From the NCBI GenBank assembly GCA_947359465.1, contig OX375872.1, positions 77,419,100 to 77,483,099 of the forward strand: a stretch of 64,000 nucleotides of DNA, written 5' to 3'. A model generated the notes under the pieces. That model searched no databases, had not been told where the DNA came from, and saw nothing but the letters and a program-made list of their open reading frames with translations. Position 1 is the first letter of the stretch; each line of letters begins with the position of its first letter. This stretch comes from Metellina segmentata (taxonomy: Eukaryota > Arthropoda > Arachnida > Araneae > Tetragnathidae). Positions 15,701-26,600 of this stretch are shown piece after piece. The position numbers and the translations under genes were made by a program.

Positions 15701-18700
15701 TTAACACATGAGCCTTAAAAAGGTCCTAATTTTTCCTTTGCTTGAGTGGGAACCCTATAAAATCCATTTTTCAACAACATATCCACAAAGGAAGAACAAT
15801 TATTTTCCCATTACTTTTATTTTCATACTGAGTTGATAGTTTTTACTCAAGCGTATCTCAAACTTCTTCAGTTGAAGACCTTTTGAGTGTGAGCCCTAGT
15901 CATTCTTATATGAATTTTATTATTTAATTTGATAACTAATAATTATTTGTATTGCATGTTCTTTATTTTTTATCCCAATGGGTAGCATTTTGTTACCATC
16001 CACTTCTATTTAGTGTAGATAGAATGAATCATTCATTATGTAAAATAGTTGAGCCTCAAAGGTTAACTAAATTATTGAAAAGGATGTTAAAGTTGTACAG
16101 AATTAAAAAAGTTATTTACAAGATGATTTTTTAGCTGTTTTGTTTAGTTCTGTGGTTTTATATATTCCTCTGTGTGTGAATTATTTCTTAGAAATTATTT
16201 TCTCTTTTTATAGCTCCCAGAAATAGGCAACTTGGTGAACCATTGATTATTGCTGATATCAAAAAAGGAAGTGTCGCACATCGTACTGGTTCGATTCAAC
16301 CTGGTGATAAATTACTTGCCATTAATTCTCTAAGAACTGAGAATTGTACAGTTGATGATGCAATTACATTTCTGCATACCTCTATTGAAATAGTAAAACT
16401 ACGAATTCGAAAAGATGAAACATTTTCAGGTATAGTTTGCTTAATATTGCTACATATATGCTTTTTTTATATTATTGACTCACATGTGATTTATTCTATT
16501 CAAAAGTTATCAAAACACAAAAAGATGTGCATTAAAGTACAATCTAAAATTTTGAATTATATTTACATGTGTATTTTAGCAAACTTAATGTTAAATTATT
16601 TCAAATTTCCCTGTCCCAGATAATATGGTATTAATGACTCTTTCCACATGATGGGCCTGTTTGGATTGGTAAATGTTGGACTTCATCGGTGTTTACTGTT
16701 CTAAATAAAAACAAATCGAGTTTAATTACTCATTTAATTTTTCATAATTGTTCACTTGTGAATATATTTGCATACAATCGTTCTAAAGCTTTAGGTATGT
16801 AAATATTTGTCTTATAAAAGCAAAACTAACTTTATTGCAGAAGATCCAGATGCAACTTGTGCAATTATCTACACTGTTGAACTTGTGAGGCATGGAGGTC
16901 CACTGGGTATTACTGTATCAGGAACTAAAGAACCATTTGATCCTATATTTATATCTGGTCTTACTGAAAATGGATTAGCTGAGAGGTATGCTTGATATAA
17001 TGATGATCAATGGAATATGATTAAATTAGAAATTATTTTTCTATTTTATTTCTGAAGATTTATGCTTATAAAAATTTGCTTTGCTAACATAACTACATTT
17101 TGTAATGTGAAACAATTTAATGGATATAATTAGAATTTATGAATACTATTTAAAGCACAAGGGAAATGTTTTTTGACAATCAAAACAAACCTGAAATTGA
17201 AAATATTAATTTTTTTAAAATTCTTAGTGTTTGAGACAAACTTTGCATAAAAACTAGCTAAACAGTAGATTTGAATTGTGCCAGTTGCAATATCAGAAGC
17301 CTACATTTCCTTAGAATTCCTTATCTAATATGGACTCAAGGGACAGTTGTAAAGGTTTACCCTTCAAGAAAACATCCTTAGTTGGCACCTTGCCACATCA
17401 ATTGAGAGGACATGCTTATGGATTTAATGAGGAAATGGTTCAATGTTATGTGAAGTCATTGGGGAACATACCTTTCAACTGGTGATTCCAAAAATCATAT
17501 CTGTAACTCAATTTGAAAAATTTTATTATACTTTATTTTTTGTCCTTTTTTGTTGAAATAATTAAGTATTTTTTATCATGTTTTACTTAATTTTACTAAA
17601 AAAAAGAATTGCTGCTTAGGTGTTGATTGTAAATTTAAGAACTATATTTTAAATGTTCGTTTTGTTACATTTTGAAGAAAAAAAAATTTGGATGTGGTCA
17701 TGTGTTAAGATATAAATTTATATACAAATTTATATTTTGCTCATTTTAATTGCAATTCAAAAAAAGGTCAATAAGAAATTTCTCTAATGGATAAACACGT
17801 CAGTTTTTCATCAGAGCTTAACTTTTTTATATAATTTCTTAAATTGTAAAGCAAATTATGAAAACTTGTAAGTGAAGATTTTCCTTTATGGGTTTGGACA
17901 AAATTTAAATATGAAAAAGTAAGGATCATTAAGTTTTTATACGTACTATATCTTACATTATCTTAATTTGTAACATTGCTCTATCATTGTATGCTGTAAT
18001 CAGTGTTTGTATTTAATTTGTTTCAGAACTGGTGCATTGCATGTTGGTGACCGAATATTAGCTATCAATGGGAATAGTTTAAGAGGTAAAACTTTAAATG
18101 AAGCTATTTGTATTCTGCAGACCTGTGGGGATGCTGTCACTTTGAAAATATCTAAATACTCATGCTCAGAGAGTAAGTTTCACTTTTATTGTTTTCAGTA
18201 TGTTTTTGAGTGCACTACTTGAATCATTATTTTGTATGTTAGTGTCAAAAAAATGTTTAGTTGGCATATTTTTGAGAACATTCATTAAATATAACACAAC
18301 AAAGGTTTCTGAATTCCTTCTAATAATTTGCCAACACTGAACAAATATTTTCAGCCATTGGTTAGTATATCAACTAAAATATTGAGAAGCATACAGTATT
18401 ATATGGAGAGTCAAAGCATAAATATTTAAATGCATTTGTCTGACATTGAAAATAACATGTATTTTATACAAAAATATTTGTCAATCAATTGTCGTCTATT
18501 AAAATTAAATAATAAGTTTTCTCTCAGTTAAAAAAAATTTTCATTAATTTTTTAGCCATTAAAATAAGCTTAATTTTAAGTTGGTCTAAGTTATCATGAT
18601 TTAAAGATTGAAGTTTTACTTACACATTGTTTTGCAAGTTCGTTTATTGTTTGTAGAATTAAAAATAAGTATTACTTTGTTTAACAATTTGTTTTTAATT

Positions 18701-21700
18701 TCTAAAATGCTATTACGCTTTTGGTTTTTTTAATTGTTTTTTTTTATAAAAATTCTTTAAATAGTTTGAAATATTCTAAATTATATCCTTTATTGTTACA
18801 GAGTCTGAAGAAGGAGTGAACAAATCAAAGGTATGACATTGAAACAACATGCTTTTTCTAACCATTTCCATCTTAATAAAAATTAATCAAACTATTAAAT
18901 AACTATTTTCAGATGAGATAATTTTAAGAATCAACTGACTTTTTTTTAGAATTTATTTTCTTCATTTTAGTGTATCCACTGTTTACCAGATAGTCACATG
19001 AAATCTTTCTCTACTCCATTGCCAAGTGTTGATAGTGCTGTTGATTCGTGGGATAGTTGTAATCCTGGATTGGCCCCTGATGTTACTCATCTGAAAAGTG
19101 TTATATATGGTAATAAAGCAATTTGAACAATCACTATTCTTATTGTAAATAAATGGTACGACAGAAAATTTTATGTTTATACCTACCTGCCAGCTACTAT
19201 GGCATGACTATAATACTAGTCATCTAAGATTAAGCTCCGATGAGGGGGGGGGGATTATTTTATAATTTTGATTCTCATATCATTTTCATTATATTTATGC
19301 AAAGTTATTAATTATGGATTTTTTAATTGGAAGAGCAGTTATATTTTGTAGCAATTCATGAAATTTTGACTGAATAAAATTTTTTTTACCACTTTTAAAG
19401 TTTTCTGAAATGAATCATTTTGTCAAAAAAATAATACAAATTTTTCTTAGAACCTCTTATATTTATCATTTATGTTTTGCTCAGTCATCCTAAGAGTATT
19501 ACAATCGATTCAAAGGGTTTTGGAATGTTTGGTATTAAATTAAAAGTTTATTAATTTCTTATATTTAATTCTAGTCTTTTCATATAAACCTGTAATGTTT
19601 TTCTTTAAGCTATCATTTAATCGAATTACTGCTTAATTTCTTTATTATAAATAGATAACTCGTTTGTTAGCTCCTGAGATTTCTCAATTTTGAAAGTCGT
19701 GTTTTTAAATGTTGTAAATTTGTAGACCATTTTCATATTAAAGGCAAAACACAAGAATGGATAAGATGAAATAAGTAAAACTTTTATGTACTAAAACTTA
19801 ATATGCAGGTACATTAAATTTTAGTTGCCGGATTTACATTTTTTTAGATCAAATGAGGTATTGTGAAATGTTCATGAAAAGAGTTGAACATGTGCTTTTA
19901 CCCTTATGCTCCTGTAAAGAAAAATGTGATAATTTTGCAAGAAATTAAAATATTCCGTCTTGCTGTTGTATTGCGGAATGATTAAAGCAGACGTAAGAAG
20001 TTTGAACAATTGTTTATTGTGAATATTCAACAATTAATTTCAGTTTGAACAATTTGATATTATTAGTAAAGGATAATTTTATTTTTTAAAGGCCTGCGAT
20101 TGTAGTATAGTTATGTCGCTTTCAAATGACACAACTTATGCAATCTTCACTCCATGTAATCCAAATTTACACTGAACCAAATCTTGCACTGCACTGTCTG
20201 TAGAAATTTGACATTGCAGACCCCCGTCTTGTGCTCTGTTTGCCTTGGTTCAAATGTCATGTCAGGTCCTGACATCGTTTGATGATGATGCAATGATACA
20301 TGATGCTATATTTATCTTCTGGTTGTTTCTTGTAGCTCTGAAATCGTAAGACAAAACAATTGTAATGGATTTTTGTAATGTTCGAACTTTTATGCATGCC
20401 CTAGTACCATCAATCAATCATACAGATGTATTCACATCAAAATGATTGATTGTCAGAAGCCAGTACAAGGGAATGACATTTTCATTTAAACCCTGATATT
20501 GTAAAAGCAGTCTTCTGCTTTCCTGAATATTCAATTACATGATTTGTATTCACTCAAACATATAAGGTATTGGTGCAAAAAAGAATTTAGCAAATATTTG
20601 TGTATTGTTTAAGCAAATATTACATATCTGCTTGTGTTCACATCAAAAGGTGTTATTATCAGAAGCGCTAACACAAGGACAAGATACATTTAGTTAAAAA
20701 CCTGATATATTGTAAAATACACTCTTCTGCTTACCTGAATACTCTGCATTTCCCAGGTGATGTTACTAAACTTTCATTTAAGCTAACAGTGGTATATAGT
20801 TCGAACACCTTGCTGCTGTAGTAAACAAGCATATGCGAAATTCTGAGATGTAGATTTGCTATTGATATATTTGAAATTATCAAAGTTTTCTCTCTGACAA
20901 TCTTTCTAATTACATTTTGAAAATATAAATTTTTCACATGCATAACTGACAACAGGTGTAAAAATAAAGTATTCTGTATTTTATTTATTTTATTTTATAT
21001 ATTTATTTGAGTATAATTTTTATATTTTAGCTTTGCTTTCTGTATATGTATAAATTATATTTTTCAGATCATTCTAGTAATCATGGAAACATTTCTACCT
21101 CATATCCAAATACTTTAGAGCTTTCAAAATACAAGAGGATCAATAGCAGTGATAGTAATCACATGTATTGGGAACCAAAAGCTCCACGCCGTAATAGCTA
21201 CTCTGGAAGCCATTCTGTACAGTCGGATGAAGAGAAAGAGAGTTGGAATAAAGTTTTAGAAGACCTTCAAACTTGTGGACAGTCACGACTTCTTCGCCAA
21301 CTTGAAGAAAGTCTTTTAGGTTTTGATGAAAATGCAAATGAAGAAAGATCTGCTTCTGAAAATTCTGAAAACAACGGAAAGTGCTCATCTGATACGCTAT
21401 CTGAGAACAATTTGCAAGAACTAAATTCTCAAATTCAACAACTTGACATTGATTTGCAAAGTAGGGAGTGCTTTCCAGTTAATCAGTTAAAGCAAAAAGA
21501 ATTTAATTTCAGACATAGTCTTATGAATGACTCATCCAACATTTACTGTCCTCCCTCCTCATCATTTTCAGCTCCTCTTCCTATTGAGATACATAAAGTA
21601 ACCCTCTTTAAAGATCAAGTTTATGAAGATTTTGGTTTTAGTTTATCTGATGGTAAATATGAAAGTGGAGTTTACATCAATAGTATTCGACCTGGTGGAC

Positions 21701-23472
21701 CAGCTGATCTAAGTGGTTTAATTAAACCATTAGACAGGATATTGCAAGTGAGTGGTCACATTTTTGCCCAAACTTTAAATGCATCTGATGTCTAATTTAT
21801 TTTTGTAAATAATGTGAATAATTTAAATTTTGAAAACCTGGCATAGCATCTCTATTTTTGTTACTGTACTGTTTCTTAGAAATTTTAGAGATGAAAATAA
21901 TTGAAAATCCTACATTTTCTAGCATTTTGAATACAATTTTTGTATACTAATGTTTTTAGTTAAAATTAGTTATGCAAATTATCAATAAGCCTCTATATAT
22001 ACAAGTTTATGTATAAAAGTTACAGTGAAAGAATTTGAAGTGAGAAGTCCTAGTATTGAACTTCCTTTGAGTATTGCTGATTTTTATCTTCTGTTAGAAG
22101 TAATGATAATGAATTGGTTTAGTATGTATTAAACATTGTATAATTATGTTCTAACCTGCGTTTAAAGCTGAATTACTGGTTGCATCCACATGTAGCAGCA
22201 AATTTTAATTTTCTATTAATGAACTTTAAATTTCTATGAATTTTCTTCTCATTCCATTGAGATTGTAAAAAAAGTATTGTCTACTTTATGAAGGATTATT
22301 AAAAATTACTTTCAATTACAAACAAAGAGCAATTTTTCTATTTCATTAGTAGTCGAGTTTTTGTTTATTATAATTTGCATGAGTATTCTATCTGATATCC
22401 TGTTTTAGTTACGTATGTTATAAACTTTTATAATAAATAAGATATTTTACCAGTCATTTAATGCACTTTTAAATCATTTTTGTTAAATCTTTTGAAAAGT
22501 TAAGATCAGGTGCTGAATGTGTTACTGCATGTTATTAATGTTCATCAAATATGTAAGCCTATATAGCATAAGCTAAATCTCTAGAAAACCTTATTGATTG
22601 TGATAGTTATAACTTATGTGTGTTGTACAAAATTTCCCTTTCTCAATTTTTGTTTTTGTTTTATCTAGCTCAGGTTTTAGAGAAACCTTTTTAGAAAACC
22701 TTAGCTTTCTATGAAATTCAAACGTATCTATATGTACTACTGATTTATTATTTTCATGAATACACAGTGTAGCTGAATTCTAAAAAACAAATACTGAATA
22801 GATTTGAAGTATTTTGTATGAAAATAAATTTAACCATCAGATTTGATCTCGGACCGTTGATAATGGCACGTTGTGTTGCTCCAGTTCGACATTACTTAAA
22901 ATGCCTATCAACCCAATAATTTGATGAAAAATTTAATTTTGTAACAAAAGTACTTTAATTTTTTACTTTTCTTTTGTTAGTTCTTTGTTTTGTTACCTCA
23001 TAGAAAACTCATTAACCTATTTGTGCAATGGTCAGTCTGTTATGACTTTAACTTAAAATGTGCGAAAAACTAATCAAACATCAGAATTTTATTTTAACGA
23101 CTGGTTTTTATTTTGAATTTTTTAGCACTCTTAATTGTGCATAATACAGCAACTTTGCACACTCGTAATAACATAAATTTACCTATACATAAATTTTCTC
23201 AAATCATAAGTTACTAAGATGTAATATTTTTATTTTAGGTTAACAGTGTAAAAACCTATAATGCTGGTCTTATTGTTCCTCTTATTGCATCATCTGGTGA
23301 TAGAATTGAATTAGTTATAAGTCGTCCTGCTTATGACAATGAATCTTCATCTGAAGGTACACTTGGCAGAACAAGCAATTATAATCCTTGGCTTGAAGAT
23401 GACAGAGATAAAGAATGCAATTCACCCCTTTGTCCTATATCTGAAACAAAGATGTATACAAAAACTCTTTAG
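3689..23472 (+). CDS. Grip: GRIP-type seven-PDZ scaffold protein (18 exons, 5' end missing)
   Basis: Exons join in one frame: 3689-3763, 3847-3918, 4528-4591, 4854-4999, 5379-5538, 6943-7088, 7214-7358, 8747-8928, 10858-11031, 13921-14104, 14611-14828, 16214-16429, 16841-16985, 18027-18172, 18802-18830, 18971-19109, 21068-21747, 23239-23472. All introns are GT/AG. The product is about 1050 residues with PDZ domains at roughly 29-115, 124-214, 226-313, 400-487, 498-585, 600-685 and 922-1005; carboxylate-loop motifs are LGLI, FGFT, LGIN, FGFS, LGIS, LGIT and FGFS. Order, linkers and motifs ([12 protein letters not shown] in PDZ5, [10 protein letters not shown] and LEDLxTCGQS in the last linker) match GRIP1/2. 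In known animals GRIP is a cytoplasmic adaptor that binds receptor tails (AMPA receptors, ephrins, Fras-type matrix proteins) and trafficking partners; insect Grip acts in embryonic muscle guidance. No catalytic domain is present. The N-terminal leader is not found. Introns are AT-rich; those at 7359-8746 and 11032-13920 carry Tc1 remnants, 19110-21067 a direct repeat, 21748-23238 a SINE tail. I see nothing in the others. Confidence 0.95.
3847..3918 (+). CDS. Grip: GRIP exon b: start of PDZ1
   Basis: Encodes the first strand ([10 protein letters not shown]) and carboxylate-binding loop (TLGLIISG) of PDZ1, close to vertebrate GRIP1. Phase 1 at both ends. Confidence 0.92.
4528..4591 (+). CDS. 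Grip: GRIP exon c: middle of PDZ1
   Basis: Encodes GGIDKN through [12 protein letters not shown]. The donor splits the Arg codon after Ala-His (phase 2), a position reused in four other PDZ domains of this gene. Confidence 0.92.
4854..4999 (+). CDS. Grip: GRIP exon d: second half of PDZ1
   Basis: Encodes [12 protein letters not shown] and the alphaB helix ([12 protein letters not shown]), ending in the last strand of PDZ1. The phase 1 donor lies at the PDZ1/PDZ2 border. Confidence 0.93.
5379..5538 (+). CDS. Grip: GRIP exon e: first half of PDZ2
   Basis: Encodes the FGFTLRGG loop, the [17 protein letters not shown] segment and the phase 2 donor in the Arg codon. Matches GRIP PDZ2. Confidence 0.94.
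6943..7088 (+). CDS. Grip: GRIP exon f: second half of PDZ2
   Basis: Encodes [12 protein letters not shown] and the alphaB helix through the TIEYDVS strand. Phase 1 donor at the PDZ2/PDZ3 border. Confidence 0.94.
7214..7358 (+). CDS. Grip: GRIP exon g: first half of PDZ3
   Basis: Encodes [12 protein letters not shown], a LGINLS loop and [11 protein letters not shown] with the recurrent phase 2 donor. Confidence 0.94.
7914..8399 (+). mobile_element. Internally deleted Tc1-like element (GRIP intron)
   Basis: The ends are inverted repeats of the form CACTACCCTACAATAATGGA with TA on both sides. The remaining frame encodes the C-terminal half of a Tc1 transposase: [16 protein letters not shown] keeps the second catalytic Asp, and the segment at about 8205-8240 reads as the IEHLWDEL motif after a frame break. 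The DNA-binding part and first Asp are deleted. Non-functional. Confidence 0.85.
8747..8928 (+). CDS. Grip: GRIP exon h: second half of PDZ3
   Basis: Encodes [15 protein letters not shown], the helix and VKLEILPVG, matching GRIP PDZ3, then enters the linker. Phase 1 donor. Confidence 0.94.
10858..11031 (+). CDS. Grip: GRIP exon i: PDZ3-PDZ4 linker
   Basis: A 174-base exon, Ser/Leu/Gly/Pro-rich and without a domain. Acceptor ctactacag and donor gtatgt. Phase 1 at both ends, so it could be skipped without a frame change. The linker is shorter than in vertebrate GRIP1. Confidence 0.85.
11153..11699 (-). mobile_element. Internally deleted Tc1-like element (GRIP intron)
   Basis: Same family and structure as the copy at 7914, in the opposite direction. 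The partial transposase (11644 down to 11384) has MDKCHFQDD and IEHLWDELK. The right end reads TAGGGTAGTG before TA. Confidence 0.85.
13921..14104 (+). CDS. Grip: GRIP exon j: first half of PDZ4
   Basis: After a Ser/Asn-rich stretch it encodes [19 protein letters not shown] and ends in SPAER with the phase 2 donor. The TEVVL-AD start and TTPPFI segment parallel GRIP PDZ4. Confidence 0.94.
14611..14828 (+). CDS. Grip: GRIP exon k: end of PDZ4 and start of PDZ5
   Basis: Encodes [15 protein letters not shown] through [15 protein letters not shown], then the PDZ5 start ([15 protein letters not shown]). No intron separates PDZ4 from PDZ5, the only adjoining pair here without a border intron. Confidence 0.95.
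16214..16429 (+). CDS. Grip: GRIP exon l: most of PDZ5
   Basis: Encodes [30 protein letters not shown] and VKLRIRKDE, very close to GRIP1 PDZ5. There is no intron at the Ala-His-Arg position where PDZ1-4 and 6 have one. Confidence 0.96.
16841..16985 (+). CDS. Grip: GRIP exon m: first half of PDZ6
   Basis: Encodes [32 protein letters not shown] and GLAER with the phase 2 donor. In known GRIP the PDZ4-5-6 block binds receptor tails. Confidence 0.96.
18027..18172 (+). CDS. Grip: GRIP exon n: second half of PDZ6
   Basis: Encodes [20 protein letters not shown], the helix and VTLKISK. Phase 1 donor. Confidence 0.95.
18802..18830 (+). CDS. Grip: GRIP exon o: 29-base microexon
   Basis: Acceptor tattgttacag and donor gtatga bound 29 bases, which are needed to carry the frame from phase 1 to phase 0 into the next exon. 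Encodes a short Lys/Glu/Ser linker. Confidence 0.75.
18971..19109 (+). CDS. Grip: GRIP exon p: linker with [10 protein letters not shown]
   Basis: Encodes a Ser-rich linker with the strongly conserved GRIP motif [10 protein letters not shown] at about residues 719-728. Phase 0 acceptor, phase 1 donor. Confidence 0.92.
20431..20752. repeat. Direct repeat in GRIP intron
   Basis: Two diverged units (20431-20535 and 20638-20752) share 'ttcacatcaaa', 'tcagaagc', 'cctgatat', 'ttgtaaaa' and 'tcttctgctt'. The period is about 205 bases. Confidence 0.6.
21068..21747 (+). CDS. Grip: GRIP exon q: long linker and first part of PDZ7
   Basis: The largest exon, 680 bases. An acidic/Ser-rich linker carries [15 protein letters not shown] (around residue 810, conserved in GRIP), then PDZ7 begins at [10 protein letters not shown] with the FGFSLSDG loop and runs to DRILQ. 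The frame stays open past the donor for about 16 codons; the gtgagt donor is preferred because the next exon completes PDZ7. Confidence 0.94.
22841..22900 (+). mobile_element. SINE tail fragment (GRIP intron)
   Basis: 'gatctcggaccgttgataa' then 'cacgttgtgttgctccagt' matches the 3' part of the SINE family. The head is absent, as expected of a truncated or fragmentary copy. Confidence 0.6.
23239..23472 (+). CDS. Grip: GRIP exon r: end of PDZ7 and C-terminus
   Basis: Encodes the rest of PDZ7 ([18 protein letters not shown]), a Ser/acidic tail and a TAG stop. The last residues are Thr-Lys-Thr-Leu, resembling the -T-x-T-L end of vertebrate GRIP1. Confidence 0.95.
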   Translation, partial: VNSVKTYNAGLIVPLIASSGDRIELVISRPAYDNESSSEGTLGRTSNYNPWLEDDRDKECNSPLCPISETKMYTKTL

Positions 23473-23628
23473 AAGAGCTTATGTTTAACTTATTAAGTAA
23501 GACTTGTGTAAAATATGTAAAAAATTGTTTAATAGCTGTTTTGTACATAAATTGACATATTTTCTTGTTGATACTTGGATCTTCATTGTATAAGATTTGT
23601 TAGAACCATTAATATCTAAATATTTGTA

Positions 23629-23634
23629 AATAAA
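23629..23634 (+). terminator. GRIP polyadenylation signal
   Basis: AATAAA lies about 157 bases after the stop and is followed by a T-rich/GT-containing stretch. Later AATAAA motifs at 24863 and 25553 could give longer 3' UTRs. Confidence 0.6.
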
Positions 23635-23639
23635 TGTTT

Positions 23640-26600
23640 TATTTGCTTTGTTTCAGTTTAAGTTTTTATTTTCTAAATTTAAACTAATCTGTTGCTTATT
23701 TGAAAAATTAAGTTCATTATACACAAACTACAAATTAGATATTTAAAAAATAAACAAATAATATATTTTCTAAGTGAAAAAAAGAAAATGTTAATTGTAT
23801 TAAACTTTAGAGAAATGCACTCAATGTTTCTTTTTTTTCACTATAAAATTTGGCTAATTTTCCATATTGTTTGGAGGTATGTACATTCTAGGGTATGAAA
23901 CACAATATTATAATTTCATGTTGAGAATTGACAAAACAACTTCATGTGCACACATGTTAAATCTTGTCTAGAATAAATTATGGTTTCCATATATAATATT
24001 AGAGTAATGCCAGGATTTACTGGGAATTTTGACTGTCTTATTGAGGGTGGGTGGACTCTTAGTTCTTACACTTTATTGTTTTGAAAAGTTGGTATTTTAA
24101 ATTTTTGCATTATGGCGTATCAAACTCTAGTAGTAAATGTCTTTTCTGGTGGTTAATACTTTTGAATATTTCTTAAGAAGCTCAGTTAAACAACTTTTCT
24201 AAATTGGGCAAAAGTATCCAAGAAAGCCAAATTTTTAAGTTGTGAAAAACTTGCATAAAAAGCCCTTATATTTTTTGGTGAAATAAAGTATTGTTTCTTA
24301 GATTTGAAGTTTCTGAGTACATGAAATTATGTACATCAACTTATCTTATTTATGTTTTGCTGTATAAAATTGTGTTAAATGTTAATTAGCATATAACAAC
24401 TAACAATTTGTAAACGAGTCAATCTCTAATTGCCTTCTCTTGTAAGCATTAAAAGGTAAGTATTTAAATGTACTGAAAAAGGAACTGAAAATTTATTCTG
24501 TACACATCTAAATTTAAAGCAATGCATACTTGTAAAAATGGCTTTTCATACAGGGTTTTGAAAATCAATTATTTCAAATATAGCAATCTGATTATTGTCT
24601 ATTCTATTGTATTAAAATGTTTCACACTTTCCGTCTCACAAAATTAATGTTAGGATTGCAATCCATTGTTAATAGTTCGTTTTGTAGCTTTTTATTGTAA
24701 TGTTTATCATTTAAAACATGAAACCAAATTTCTGTAATTTTTAGAACTTATGAATATTTAATTTAATCTGAATATTTTTGTTTGGTGTTCTTCATTGTAA
24801 TAAAGTCGGAATCAACATTGTAAAATTGCATTATTTCATTGTGTGTAATCATTAATTATGTAAATAAACAAATTAGTTTAATTCTGCTAAGTATATTTGC
24901 ATTCCTTTTGTTTTTGTTTTTATATGGGACTGGATACCACTCGTAATCATCGTTATTTATTTCATTTAGTAATGCCCATCAAAGATTATCTCTAATTCAT
25001 CATGTTTGAAAAGTATTGCTATTCTTTAATATGATTTTTAATATTTTTGAATGGGCGTGAAAGAAAAATGTCCTGTATAGAAAACACAAAGAGCGTTTTA
25101 TTTCATTAGCCTGTTTGGTTTAAATGGTTTGCATGTTTCATTTCAAAGCTGAAATTTTTTATCAATTATACATTTTATGCATAGTTAAAAAATCAGTTCT
25201 TGTAATGTAATTTCAGTGGACACATATTTATTGCACATATTAATATTAATTTTAGTACATATTTTAAGATTGGAGATAGAATTGGATATGCAAGGAATAT
25301 TCTGAAGCAATCTGTTGATTATGTGTGACTTGCAAGATGTTTTCATTGCACGTGAAACATTGTTATGTAGCCTTTTCAGAATTGAAATGTATTAAATCTA
25401 TTTGATGTGAATATTGAGAAGTTTGTTATTGTTTTGCTTAGGATTTCAATTAGAGTTTTCAGATGAATGTTACTGTTGTATAAATTTTGAAAAGCACATT
25501 TAGTTGATTTCTGTTAACCTTTAAGGCAATTCAGGTTTTATATAATTTGATAAATAAAATTATTTTATGTGAAACTATCTGTGTTCTGCTATAACCATTC
25601 TTAGCCTTTAATATTTTGAGAGATTTTATCCATACTATTGCAACATTTATTGCATTATACTTTGCATGTTTTATTTTTTATATTTCAGACTGTCTAAGAC
25701 ATATAATTTTCAAAAAACTACTTCCACTTATATTTAACTTGAAATGCATTTTCTCTAGTTCCATCTAGAATGAATTCCGGGTGTCTTTAAAAAATTATGT
25801 AAATTGACATATGAATTCAATTGTTAAGAAAACATTCTACTGGCATTCTGAACTGCTAGATAAAAAGCTAGTGAACATGAACATTTCACGTGCTATATCT
25901 ATCTAAATAAGAATTGAGTGTTAGTAAATTGTGAATAATTTCGACCCATTTCAAGTTTTAAATCTGTTTTGTACCCTTCTTGCACGTTTGGTGTCTGTAT
26001 GTGTGTGCCCTATACATATAATATATTTTCATGAAACGTTGCTGAAAAAGGTTGCATTAGTTTTTCGGTCCATCTTTCCGTTCTATGTTGGTTTTATGTC
26101 ATAGTTGGATTTCACATATTTGAACACAATGCTCTTTATTTTATGCACTGTACTTTAGTGAATGCAATATTAAACTTTTCTTTTTATCATATTTAGATAA
26201 GTTACAGGCTAAAACATCTGAGTAAGTTTACTTAAGTCAACCATAAATTGGGTAGTTTTTGAAAATCTAGAATGCTAAATAAGCAAATATTTTTACAAAA
26301 ATAATTTTTTTAATGGTATTTCAACTTTGTAAACTTAACTTATTTCGAGTCTTATTTTTGTTTTTGGTGTGATGTAAACAGTTTTCGAATATTTGGGACA
26401 TGATATTTTTCAACGAACGGGAACAGAACAGAAACTCGTGTTGGTTGTTCGCGTACAGTGATATTTTCTCTGAATTAATTTCGCATGTCTAAATTTTTTC
26501 ACTTTTTAGTTGTAAGTTATGGCAATTGTGCAAGATCAAGATATTAAAAAAATAATCAACAATTAATATAGTTCAAACAACTTTTTCCTGACAACTTTTA

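Noticed and set aside
21748..21795. GRIP reading through the exon at 21068-21747 to a stop at 21793
   Set aside because: It would cut PDZ7 in half. The gtgagt donor joins in frame to the missing half at 23239. An intron-retained short form cannot be excluded but is not supported.
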